DNA from: an uncultured Pelagibacteraceae bacterium
GTDB taxonomy: Bacteria > Pseudomonadota > Alphaproteobacteria > Pelagibacterales > Pelagibacteraceae
NCBI GenBank assembly: GCA_902559305.1
Contig: CACEHK010000010.1
Location: 1-33,640 of the forward strand
Direction: 5' to 3'
Length of the DNA: 33,640 nucleotides
Made by a program: the position numbers and the translations under genes. Positions 24,071 to 31,686 of the stretch are shown piece by piece. Position 1 is the first letter of the stretch, and each line of letters starts with the position of its first letter. The notes beneath the pieces were generated by a model. That model saw nothing but the letters and a program-made list of their open reading frames with translations, had not been told where the DNA came from and made no database searches.

Positions 24071-25501
24071 ATGAATTTAGCTATTTGGGACATAGAAAGC
24101 TCATCAGCTTCAACAGATTTTGGAAGTATAATTGAAATTGGTGGAATATTAGTCGATAAAAATTTTAAAGAAAAGGACAGATTTAATTTTAGATGTAGAT
24201 TACCAGAAGGTGAAATTCCACAAGCAATGGCTTTAATTGTTAATAAAACGAGTATTAAACAGTTAACCCAAGGAAATTTAAGTCACTATCAAATGCTCAA
24301 TGAAGTTGAAAAAACTTTTAAGAAATGGAGCCCAGCAATCTTCTTAGGATGGTCAAATATAGGATTTGATGATGAAATGATAAGAAAAGAATTTTTCAAA
24401 GGTATAAGGTACCCTTATATTACCAATGCAACTCCAAATAAAAGACATGACGGTATTAATATTGCAAGAGCTGCTTACGCAGTAGACACCTCTGTTTTAG
24501 AAACAGAAATAAATGAAAAGAATAACCCAGTATTTAAACTCGAGTCTCTTTCTCGAATGCAAGGTTTAGACTCAAGTGATGCTCATAGTGCACTAACAGA
24601 TGCAACTTTGACTGCAAAAATTTTAGCTATAATTAAAAAAAGACAACCAAGTACTTGGGATATGTTCTTAAGAACATCAAATAAATTAGATACTGAAACA
24701 ATTTTTAAAAAAGAAGAAATTATTAGTTTAAACGAATATTTTTATGGAAAATCAAGATTATATCTATGTGCTCCTTTACACCCAAAACATTGTATTCATC
24801 CTATTTATAATTGGGGACAATGTGTGGATATTAGGGTTGATATTGAACCGATATTAAATATGTCCATCAATGAATTAAAAGTAGAAATGAAAAAAACTCC
24901 TAAATTTTTAAGAACTATTAGATCAAATAAAGCTCCTATTATTCTTGATGCAGAATATGCAATGAAAGTTGAACCCTATAATGCAATGGATCTAAGTTTG
25001 ATTAAAAAAAGAGCAAAATTAGTTAGAGAAAATGAAAAATTTTCACAAAATATCCTTACAGCGCTTAGGGAAATAGCAGAAGAAAAAGAGCAATCAAAAT
25101 CACAGGAAGATATATATGCAGAAGAAAGTATTTATAATAAATTTACTTCAAACAAAGATACTGCACTTTTTCCTGCATGGCACGCTGCATCTTGGCAAGA
25201 TAAATTGAAATTATTAGATAAATTTGATGATGAAAGACTTGTAGGTTTTGGTAAAAAAATAATTTATCAAGAAGCACCAGAAGTATTACCTGCCGAAATG
25301 TTTAAATCTATAAAAAGGTCTATATCAAAAAGAATTTTAAGCGAAAAGTTTGAAAAATGGTGGACTGTTTCTGCGTGCTACAACGAAATTGATACACTTA
25401 GAGACAAATATTCAAATGAAAATGATCAAGAAAAATTAAAATTTTTGGATGAACTTAATTCCCATGTAATGTCAATACAAAAAAAATATGAAAATTCTTA
25501 G
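24071..25501 (+). CDS. sbcB: Exodeoxyribonuclease I
   Basis: This 3'-to-5' single-strand DNA exonuclease of the DEDDh family acts in recombination and mismatch repair. The 476-aa protein begins with the exonuclease motif I IWDIESS (Asp7, Glu9), has motif II around GWSNIGFDDEMI, and motif III as DSSDAHSALTDA (His and Asp). The C-terminal half matches the SH3-like and helical ExoI extension (YLCAPLHPKH, PKFLRTIRSNKAP). An AAGGAG site precedes the ATG. With the MGME1-like gene and rmuC it forms a DNA-end-processing group. Confidence 0.93.
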   Translation: MNLAIWDIESSSASTDFGSIIEIGGILVDKNFKEKDRFNFRCRLPEGEIPQAMALIVNKTSIKQLTQGNLSHYQMLNEVEKTFKKWSPAIFLGWSNIGFDDEMIRKEFFKGIRYPYITNATPNKRHDGINIARAAYAVDTSVLETEINEKNNPVFKLESLSRMQGLDSSDAHSALTDATLTAKILAIIKKRQPSTWDMFLRTSNKLDTETIFKKEEIISLNEYFYGKSRLYLCAPLHPKHCIHPIYNWGQCVDIRVDIEPILNMSINELKVEMKKTPKFLRTIRSNKAPIILDAEYAMKVEPYNAMDLSLIKKRAKLVRENEKFSQNILTALREIAEEKEQSKSQEDIYAEESIYNKFTSNKDTALFPAWHAASWQDKLKLLDKFDDERLVGFGKKIIYQEAPEVLPAEMFKSIKRSISKRILSEKFEKWWTVSACYNEIDTLRDKYSNENDQEKLKFLDELNSHVMSIQKKYENS

Positions 25502-25510
25502 TGTGGATAA
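25502..25510 (-). promoter_or_regulatory. Perfect DnaA-box sequence between sbcB and trxA
   Basis: TGTGGATAA is the reverse complement of the consensus TTATCCACA. It starts right after the sbcB stop codon in the 66-base gap before trxA, which also holds a T13 run and an AGGAG about 35 bases before the trxA ATG. Function is unproven. Confidence 0.25.
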
Positions 25511-25567
25511 TTTAATTTTTTTTTTTTTAGGAGTTGAAATAATAAATTAAAATTATATAAAAGTTTT

Positions 25568-25936
25568 ATGGCAACAGTAAATGTAACAGATGAGAATTTT
25601 GAGACGGAAGTCATTAAAGCTGGTAAACCAGTTATAGTTGACTTTTGGGCGGAATGGTGTCGATAGCCCCCTGATCTTTTGATCAGGGGGCTATCGACAT
25701 AAACTTGAGGACCTTGTAAACAAATTGCACCGACGTTAGAAGAAATCTCTAATGAGATGGCAAATGATGTTGTAATTGCAAAACACAACATTGATAATGA
25801 ACCTAATACTCCTACAAAATATGGTATTAGAGGAATTCCTACGATGCTACTTTTTTCTGGTGGAGAATTAAAAGCTACCAAAGTTGGAGCAACTACAAAA
25901 TCAAATATTGTTTCTTGGATAAAAGAAAATATTTAA
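25568..25936 (+). pseudogene. trxA: Thioredoxin gene interrupted by a 48-base palindrome
   Basis: Codons 1-31 give a normal thioredoxin start ending in [10 protein letters not shown]. After the insert the gene resumes in the same frame with GPCKQIAPTLEEIS, then KYGIRGIPTMLLFSGG with the cis-proline, and ends SWIKENI. Without the insert the protein is 106 aa with the WCGPC redox site, the usual length. The 48 extra bases (25661-25708) separate the first Cys from Gly and read CGA-TAG first, so ordinary translation stops after 32 residues. The stop codon overlaps that of convergent folC by 4 bases; trxA is commonly a neighbour of folC in alphaproteobacteria. It is dead unless the insert is bypassed, removed or artefactual. 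Confidence 0.9.
25658..25708 (+). repeat. GC-rich perfect inverted repeat inserted in trxA
   Basis: The arms TGTCGATAGCCCCCTGATC (25658-25676) and GATCAGGGGGCTATCGACA (25681-25699) are perfect 19-bp complements around a TTTT loop; one more G-U pair is possible. The first three bases, TGT, are the host Cys codon. A nine-base tail TAAACTTGA follows before trxA resumes at GGA. In the thioredoxin frame it contains TAG, TAA and TGA. No target-site duplication is visible. Its GC content is far above that of the surroundings, and no other copy was noticed in this window. Confidence 0.9.
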
Positions 25937-27204
25937 TTTAGATTTAAAACTTCACCAGCAAGATATAAGGATCCGGTAATAATAATTATATCATTATCTT
26001 TTAAATTTATTGAACTAATAGCTTCTTCAATTGATTTTTTATAACTAATATTTTTAAAATTTTTTAATTTTTTCATTAAATCTTTACCATTAATTGCATT
26101 CGGTTGGTTTGGAATATCTACAGTTGTTAAAGAAGATATTTTATCTTTAAAATAATTAATATATTCAACATGATTTTTATTATTCATCATTCCTAAAATT
26201 ATATGCTTATTACTTTCTAATGAATTTAAATGTTTACTTAAAACACTAGCCCCAAGAGGATTATGAGATCCATCAATATAAATTTTATTTTTTTTCACCA
26301 AATTTTTTAATTTTCCATTTTTTATCTCTGAAAATCTTGCAATACATTTAATTTTTTTTATTCCATTTTTTATATTTTGGTCTGAAATATTTAATTCTTC
26401 TATATTTCTTATAGTGGCTATGGCTGTTGATATATTTGATAATTGAAATTCACCTTCTAAATTTGGCAGTGGAAGTTTAATAGCTCCATATTTATCCTCA
26501 TAATAAAAAAATCCATTTTCATTTAAAGAATAGTTAAAATCCTTACCAAAAATAAATTTTTTTGAAGGATTTTTCTCAATTGACTTTGTTATTTTATTTA
26601 AAGTTTCGTTTGAGCTTTGTTTTGAGACAATAATTTTTGAAGTTAATAAAGATGAAGTTTTTTCAAATATTATTTGATCTATTGTTTGTTTATTTTTTGG
26701 GAGCCAATCTAGATGATCTAAACCTATAGCTGTGATAATAGTTGTTAAATTTGAATTAATTATAGAACATGCATCTGCCCTATGAAATAAACCACTTTCA
26801 AGTAAGTTAATATTATTTTTGAATTTTTTAGCATTATAAAAATAAGCAGCAGAAATTATTTCAAAATAAGTAATAGGATCACCCGCATTAATATCTTCTA
26901 CTTCAGTTAATAATTTTACAAGGTTTTCGTCAGATATTTCCTCGTCATTATATATAAATCTTTCATTAATTTTTTGTATATGAGGACTTGTGTAGATATT
27001 GCAATTTATATTAGCATCTTTCAGAATAGCTCTTATTGCTTGAATTGTTGAATACTTTCCATTTGTTCCAACTACAGATATATATTTTAAATTATTTTGG
27101 GGATTTCCAAGTTTATTACAAAGTCTATTAATTCGATTTAAACTTAAATCTATTTCTTTAGGATGCAGTCTTTGTAGTCTGTTCAATATTTGCCGAAGTT
27201 TCAT
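25933..27204 (-). CDS. folC: Bifunctional folylpolyglutamate/dihydrofolate synthase
   Basis: This ATP-dependent Mur-ligase-like enzyme adds glutamate to dihydropteroate or folates. The 423-aa protein begins with the family segment RLHPKEIDLSLNRINRL, then YISVVGTNGKYSTIQA (P-loop, 46-52), NIYTSPHIQKINERF, AIGLDHLDWL, and IDGSHNPLGA in the C-terminal domain. The P-loop has Tyr where GTNGKGS is expected, and the usual GLGGRLDATN is changed to GLFHRADACS. It overlaps accD by 47 bases, yet its start matches the family N terminus. Last gene of the cmk-to-folC run. Confidence 0.9.
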   Translation of the reverse strand: MKLRQILNRLQRLHPKEIDLSLNRINRLCNKLGNPQNNLKYISVVGTNGKYSTIQAIRAILKDANINCNIYTSPHIQKINERFIYNDEEISDENLVKLLTEVEDINAGDPITYFEIISAAYFYNAKKFKNNINLLESGLFHRADACSIINSNLTTIITAIGLDHLDWLPKNKQTIDQIIFEKTSSLLTSKIIVSKQSSNETLNKITKSIEKNPSKKFIFGKDFNYSLNENGFFYYEDKYGAIKLPLPNLEGEFQLSNISTAIATIRNIEELNISDQNIKNGIKKIKCIARFSEIKNGKLKNLVKKNKIYIDGSHNPLGASVLSKHLNSLESNKHIILGMMNNKNHVEYINYFKDKISSLTTVDIPNQPNAINGKDLMKKLKNFKNISYKKSIEEAISSINLKDNDIIIITGSLYLAGEVLNLN

Positions 27205-28093
27205 TTAATAATTCTGAATTTACCCCAGAATTTTTCTTTAGCAATATCTCAAGTAATTTTCCGATTTCAATTTTTAGGTCTTTTCTATTAATAACTTTGT
27301 CAACAAAACCATGTTTTTCAACAAATTCAGCTGTTTGAAAATCTGGGCTTAATTCCTCTTTTACAGTTGCTTGTATTACGCGTTTACCTGCAAATGCTAT
27401 TAAACAACCAGTTTCTGCAAAATGTATATCACCCAACATAGCAAATGATGCTGTTATTCCTCCTGCACAAGGATCCACAAAGCAAACTATATATGGAAGA
27501 TTATTTTTTTTTAATTCATTTATTGCTAGAGTTGTTCTAGTCATATTTGCTAAAGCAATAGGACTTTCAAACATTCTCTGACCTCCACCACATGGAAAAA
27601 AAACATAAGGAGTTTTATTATCTATTGCATGTTGAGCACCATAGATAATAGCCTCTCCTTCTGCAGCTCCAACTGACCCTCCTATAAAATCAAAATTAAT
27701 TGCACCTGCTGTAATTTGAATACCATTAATTTGACCTTTTGCAATCATCACTGCACAATCTTGTTCAGTTTTTTTTTTAGCTTGTAATAATCTTTCTTTA
27801 TACGATTTAGTATCTTTCCAATTTAATGGATCTTCTGCCGGAATTGGAGTTTCGAGTATTTCATAGTTATTTTTTCCAAAAAATACATCAAATCTTTGTC
27901 TGCAACTTATTCTATGATGTTTTCCGCAGGAACTACAAACCCATAAATTTTCTGCTAAATCTTTCTTAAGAATTGGACCTTTGCAACAACTTGTCCAGGC
28001 TGAATTTTCTATTTCTTTTTTAGTTGGAAATTTTTTTTGAAAATTTCTTTTTATTTTATCACCAAAAACTTTTATTTTTGTTAACCAGTTCAT
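27158..28093 (-). CDS. accD: Acetyl-CoA carboxylase carboxyltransferase subunit beta
   Basis: AccD with AccA transfers the carboxyl group from biotin to acetyl-CoA, the first step of fatty acid synthesis. The 311-aa protein shows the crotonase-like core: GAINFDFIGGSVGAAEGEA, FFPCGGGQRMFES and DPCAGGITASFAMLGD. The N-terminal zinc ribbon normally has two C-x2-C pairs; here the second (Cys53/Cys56, VCSSCG) is intact but the first is an adjacent Cys36-Cys37 pair. It overlaps trpA by 4 bases and folC by 47. The trpA-accD-folC order is alphaproteobacterial. Confidence 0.94.
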   Translation of the reverse strand: MNWLTKIKVFGDKIKRNFQKKFPTKKEIENSAWTSCCKGPILKKDLAENLWVCSSCGKHHRISCRQRFDVFFGKNNYEILETPIPAEDPLNWKDTKSYKERLLQAKKKTEQDCAVMIAKGQINGIQITAGAINFDFIGGSVGAAEGEAIIYGAQHAIDNKTPYVFFPCGGGQRMFESPIALANMTRTTLAINELKKNNLPYIVCFVDPCAGGITASFAMLGDIHFAETGCLIAFAGKRVIQATVKEELSPDFQTAEFVEKHGFVDKVINRKDLKIEIGKLLEILLKKNSGVNSELLNETSANIEQTTKTAS

Positions 28094-28890
28094 GAGATTC
28101 TACGTTTAAGTCTACCTACCATATTACTTACATTTATGACAGGATTTTGTCTATTGTTTAAACTTCTACTAATTTCTTTACAAATAGCACTTCCAACTAC
28201 TAGACCATCTGCAGATTTAAAATTTCTGATAGTTTTTTCTGTAATTCCAAATCCAATAACAATATCTTTTTTTTGATTAATTTTTTTAATTTTTTTATAG
28301 TTTTTAAGTATTTCTTTAGGTGATACTTTTAATTTTCCTCCCGTTGTGCTTAACATCGAGATAAAATAATTCATTGGATGGGAATCTTTTATAATTTTTT
28401 TAAGTCTCTCCCTTGTAGTTGTGGGGGATAAAAGTTGAATAAAATATATCGATTTTTTTTTGCATTTTTTTGCGAAATTCTTATTTTCAGGCCATGGTAA
28501 ATCTACAACAATCAAACCATTAACTCCTGCATTTGCGCACTTATTCAGGTAATTATTTTCTCCATATTGAAAAATCATATTGTAATAGCCCATCAATATA
28601 ATTGGTTTTTTTTTATTTGTTTTTTTAAAATCTTTTACAATTTTAAAAATATCATCCATTTTAATTCCATTATTTATAGCTCTATAAGCACTGGTTTGGA
28701 TTTGATTACCATCAGCAACAGGAGTGTTGTGAGGGACTCCAACTTCTAAAATATCTGCATTCTTGGAAATTGATTTCAATATATCTAAAGATTGTTTTTT
28801 TGAGCTATCACCAGCTACAGTGTAAGTTAACAAGGCAGGTCTATTTTCCTGTTTTGCTTTTTTAAATGCAGCACTAATTGGATTTAACAT
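28090..28890 (-). CDS. trpA: Tryptophan synthase alpha chain
   Basis: TrpA cleaves indole-3-glycerol phosphate to indole, passed to TrpB. The 266-aa TIM-barrel protein keeps the catalytic acids: Glu in LEVGVPHNTPVADG and Asp in the PVADG part. Also visible are the LLSPTTTRERL loop, the STTGG segment and the C-terminal phosphate-binding GFGI and GLVVGSAI motifs. The sequence is clearly divergent from enterobacterial TrpA but complete. It overlaps trpB by 17 bases and accD by 4. Confidence 0.93.
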   Translation of the reverse strand: MLNPISAAFKKAKQENRPALLTYTVAGDSSKKQSLDILKSISKNADILEVGVPHNTPVADGNQIQTSAYRAINNGIKMDDIFKIVKDFKKTNKKKPIILMGYYNMIFQYGENNYLNKCANAGVNGLIVVDLPWPENKNFAKKCKKKSIYFIQLLSPTTTRERLKKIIKDSHPMNYFISMLSTTGGKLKVSPKEILKNYKKIKKINQKKDIVIGFGITEKTIRNFKSADGLVVGSAICKEISRSLNNRQNPVINVSNMVGRLKRRIS

Positions 28891-30118
28891 ATTTTTTTCC
28901 TAATCTTTTTTCTAAAATTCCTTGGTCCTTGTAAGCGTCACCACAACTGTTAACTACCACAATAGTATCTTTACTGAATTTTTTTGATTCTTTAATTGCA
29001 ACTGAGAAGGCATGACTTGGTTCTAAAGATGGTCTTAATTTTTCATATTTAGTAACTAATTTATAAGCGCTTAAAGTTTCTTCATCGCTAGCTGCAGTAT
29101 ACCTTGCTCTCTTTGTATCTTTTAAAAAACAGTGAAGTGGAGAAACACCACTATAGTCAAGTCCAGCAGATATAGATTCGGTCTCTTCAATTTGACCATC
29201 CTTGTTCTGAACAACATATTGCATGGCACCATGCAAAATTCCAATTTTAGAATTGTTTGTTAAGGGTGCTGCATGCTTTCTTGAATTCGATGGGCCTCCA
29301 GCTTCTACTCCAATAAACTCAACTTGTTTTTTATCATAATCCATAAATTCATTCCAAAAACCAAAGCTTGAACTACCTCCACCTACACAATTATAAAGCT
29401 TAAGTTTTTTAGGAATTGATCCAAATTCATCAATTAATTGGACTTTAAGTTCTCTTGAAATTTGACTAGTGCTCCATCCACATATACGAACAAACACGGC
29501 TGGTCCCACGGTGCTACCAACGCACATCGCTGTTGTGTCACAGTTAGCAACCCAAAAACGCATACACTCTGAAACAGCATCCACTAGAGTTTGACTTCCA
29601 GAATAAACAGGTATGACTTCAGCTCCATTTTTTTTCATAGCTTTTACATTGGGCTGCTGTCTCTCGATATCCTTTGCACCCATGAAAATTTTGCACTTAA
29701 GACCGAACTTTTTAGCAGCCATACTTAACATTTTACCTGCGTACCCTGCGCCTGTGTCTCCACATATAACTTTTTTACCAGATCGTTTTGCAAGCAAACA
29801 ATGAACTGTAGCATTGTATATTTTGTGTGCACCTCCATTTGCATCAGATACAACTTTGGACCATATTTGTGCTCCACCCACGTGTTTTGTTAGATTGTTT
29901 AGTTTAATGAAACGAGTTGGGGTACCTATCCAATTTTTAAAATATTTATCTCTTTCTCTAATAAATTTTTTGTCTTTTTTTAGCTTATTAAAAAGTATTT
30001 CTAAATCTTCGATTGGTTTTTTTAATGTTTCAGGAACAAAGTTTCCACCAAATTTTCCCCCCCAAAATCCTAGCTTATCTCCTTGATCAATTACTGGAAT
30101 CCTTTTTTTTAGTTTCAT
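28874..30118 (-). CDS. trpB: Tryptophan synthase beta chain, divergent active site
   Basis: This PLP enzyme makes tryptophan from indole and serine. The 414-aa protein begins with the TrpB pattern FWGGKFGGNFVPETL and has the PLP lysine Lys99 in GGAHKIYN. Twenty-two residues on, as in E. coli (Lys87 to Glu109), the catalytic glutamate position carries Asp121 in GDTGAGYAG instead of the usual ETGAGQHG. The phosphate loop is GGGSSSFG rather than GGGSNA, and the C-terminal SGRGDKD region reads NSCGDAYKD. Position between trpF and trpA strongly supports TrpB. It may be a clade-specific variant. Confidence 0.88.
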   Translation of the reverse strand: MKLKKRIPVIDQGDKLGFWGGKFGGNFVPETLKKPIEDLEILFNKLKKDKKFIRERDKYFKNWIGTPTRFIKLNNLTKHVGGAQIWSKVVSDANGGAHKIYNATVHCLLAKRSGKKVICGDTGAGYAGKMLSMAAKKFGLKCKIFMGAKDIERQQPNVKAMKKNGAEVIPVYSGSQTLVDAVSECMRFWVANCDTTAMCVGSTVGPAVFVRICGWSTSQISRELKVQLIDEFGSIPKKLKLYNCVGGGSSSFGFWNEFMDYDKKQVEFIGVEAGGPSNSRKHAAPLTNNSKIGILHGAMQYVVQNKDGQIEETESISAGLDYSGVSPLHCFLKDTKRARYTAASDEETLSAYKLVTKYEKLRPSLEPSHAFSVAIKESKKFSKDTIVVVNSCGDAYKDQGILEKRLGKKYVKSN

Positions 30119-30732
30119 ATTTTTGCAGCTAAATTTAACAAATTATTAATTTTATTTATATCTTTTTTGCCTTCATTATTTTCAACTGATCCTGATAAAT
30201 CAATGTGAAAGTCTTTATTTTTAAAGCTAGGAATATCATCTATTTGAATATTTCCTGCAATCATTTTATTTAATCTGCTAGGTACCCAATCTAGCAGATC
30301 ATGATCAAAACTTTCAGATTTATGGTAACCTTTACTATCAAATAGAATTATATCTGAAATATCAGAATAGTTTTTATATTTATCTACATCTTCTCTATTT
30401 GAAACTGTGAGTGCTGTAATAATTTTTATTTTGTATTTATTTTTAATTTCTTTAGTTCTATTTGGACCAACATCATAAAGCTGATAATAATCAAAATTTA
30501 AATCTTTAACCTTTTCTAAAATTTCATTAGTTGGGTTTACAAGAACTGAAACAAAATTAGTTTGCTTTTTATCCACTGCTGTTAAATCTTTTAATTTTTC
30601 AAATTCAACAAATCTTTTACTTTTTTTATAATTTGTTATGAAACCAATAAATTTTGGTGGATGAGGATGATTTAAAATATAGTTTAAAGTTTTAGGATCT
30701 GAGATCCCACAAATTTTTAAACCTTTGATCAT
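30115..30732 (-). CDS. trpF: Phosphoribosylanthranilate isomerase
   Basis: This TIM-barrel enzyme performs the third step of tryptophan synthesis from anthranilate. The 205-aa protein starts with the signature LKICGIS (general-base Cys), has YYQLYDVG in place of the usual QLHG segment, an ILFDS strand with the general-acid aspartate, IAGNIQIDD, and the C-terminal phosphate site DLSGSVENNEGKKD. It overlaps trpB and pyrF by 4 bases each, so the group is tightly coupled. The sequence is divergent, but context and motifs agree. Confidence 0.9.
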   Translation of the reverse strand: MIKGLKICGISDPKTLNYILNHPHPPKFIGFITNYKKSKRFVEFEKLKDLTAVDKKQTNFVSVLVNPTNEILEKVKDLNFDYYQLYDVGPNRTKEIKNKYKIKIITALTVSNREDVDKYKNYSDISDIILFDSKGYHKSESFDHDLLDWVPSRLNKMIAGNIQIDDIPSFKNKDFHIDLSGSVENNEGKKDINKINNLLNLAAKI

Positions 30733-31400
30733 TGATTTAAATGATCAATTAAATTTTGAATATTTCTCTTGATATTGCCCTTGGTAATTGGTCTTCCTAT
30801 AACAAGCCAATCACTTCCATTTTTATAAGCCTGATTAGGAGTTAAAATTCTCTTTTGATCATTTTTTTTTGAAGCAAATCTAATTCCAGGAGTAATTATT
30901 TCTTTTTTAAATACTTTTTTTACTATTTTTATTTCTTGAGCACTACATACTATAGCATCCAATCTAGCTTTATTTGCTATTCTGGCTTGATCGAGAACTA
31001 TTTTTTTAAGATCTTTATTAAATCCAATCTTTTTTAATGCTTTGTTATCTAAAGATGTAAGTATGGTAACTCCAACTAATTTTATTTTACCTGATGCTTT
31101 TTTTGATGCTTTTAAAGCCTCTAATCCAGAGCCAATATGTATAGTTAAATAATTTACTCCAATATCTTTTATTGATTTTATCGTGGAGACACATGTATTA
31201 GGTATGTCATGAAGCTTTAAATCTGCAAAAATAATTTTATTTTTTAGTTTTGATACAAAAAACCTTCCATTTTTAGAATTCATAAACTCCAATCCAAATT
31301 TGTATGCAATTTTTACTTTTTTTGTTTCTGTATCTCTTATTATTTTTTTAGCTACAGAGATTTTATTTGTATCGCAGGCAATAAATATTTTTTTATTCAT
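30729..31400 (-). CDS. pyrF: Orotidine 5'-phosphate decarboxylase
   Basis: The enzyme decarboxylates OMP to UMP, the last step of pyrimidine synthesis. The 223-aa TIM-barrel protein has the catalytic Lys/Asp array in FADLKLHDIPNT, an N-terminal IACDTN strand, TIHIGSGLEA, the substrate-binding ITPGIRF and the phosphate-binding VIGRPITKG. It overlaps trpF by 4 bases and ihfB by 8. Identification is secure. Confidence 0.95.
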   Translation of the reverse strand: MNKKIFIACDTNKISVAKKIIRDTETKKVKIAYKFGLEFMNSKNGRFFVSKLKNKIIFADLKLHDIPNTCVSTIKSIKDIGVNYLTIHIGSGLEALKASKKASGKIKLVGVTILTSLDNKALKKIGFNKDLKKIVLDQARIANKARLDAIVCSAQEIKIVKKVFKKEIITPGIRFASKKNDQKRILTPNQAYKNGSDWLVIGRPITKGNIKRNIQNLIDHLNQ

Positions 31401-31680
31401 TATTTAAATGATTAAACCATTTTTTTGACATTTTAAAACGCACTAATTTCTTTTCAGGTATTTCAATTTTTTCATTTGTTTTAGGATTTCTTGATATTCT
31501 TTTTTTTTGAATTTTTGTTTCTAGCGTAAAAACATCTCTTAGCTCAACCCTTTCTCTTTTAATAAGTGCGTTTTCTACTTGAGAAAGTATAATTTCAATA
31601 AATTTTGATAGCTCTTTTTTTTGAAAATTTGGCCAATTATTTGATAATTGGTCCAGAATTTTTGATTTAACTGTTGCCAA
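31393..31680 (-). CDS. ihfB: Integration host factor beta-like (HU/IHF family)
   Basis: This is a DNA-bending nucleoid protein of 95 aa. The beta-arm carries the RNPKTNEKIEIPEKK motif with the intercalating-proline region of HU/IHF proteins, followed by the C-terminal FKMSKKW helix. The GFG turn common in this family is replaced by RDVFTLE. Position directly after rpsA is the usual place of ihfB, which decides the symbol; the divergent sequence alone would allow only HU/IHF family. Confidence 0.85.
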   Translation of the reverse strand: MATVKSKILDQLSNNWPNFQKKELSKFIEIILSQVENALIKRERVELRDVFTLETKIQKKRISRNPKTNEKIEIPEKKLVRFKMSKKWFNHLNNE

Positions 31681-31686
31681 ATTAAA

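Noticed and set aside
25658-25708. Group I/II intron, intein or CRISPR repeat as explanation for the trxA insert
   Set aside because: It is far too short for a self-splicing intron, contains stop codons in frame so cannot be an intein, and is a single copy, so not a CRISPR array.
25658-25708. Inverted chimera from multiple-displacement amplification
   Set aside because: After the right arm the sequence does not continue as the reverse complement of the upstream trxA sequence, but returns to trxA in the forward direction within nine bases.
25498-25881. A 127-codon minus-strand frame across trxA
   Set aside because: It is antisense to the thioredoxin reading, which matches its family on both sides of the insert, and the frame's product has no recognisable features.
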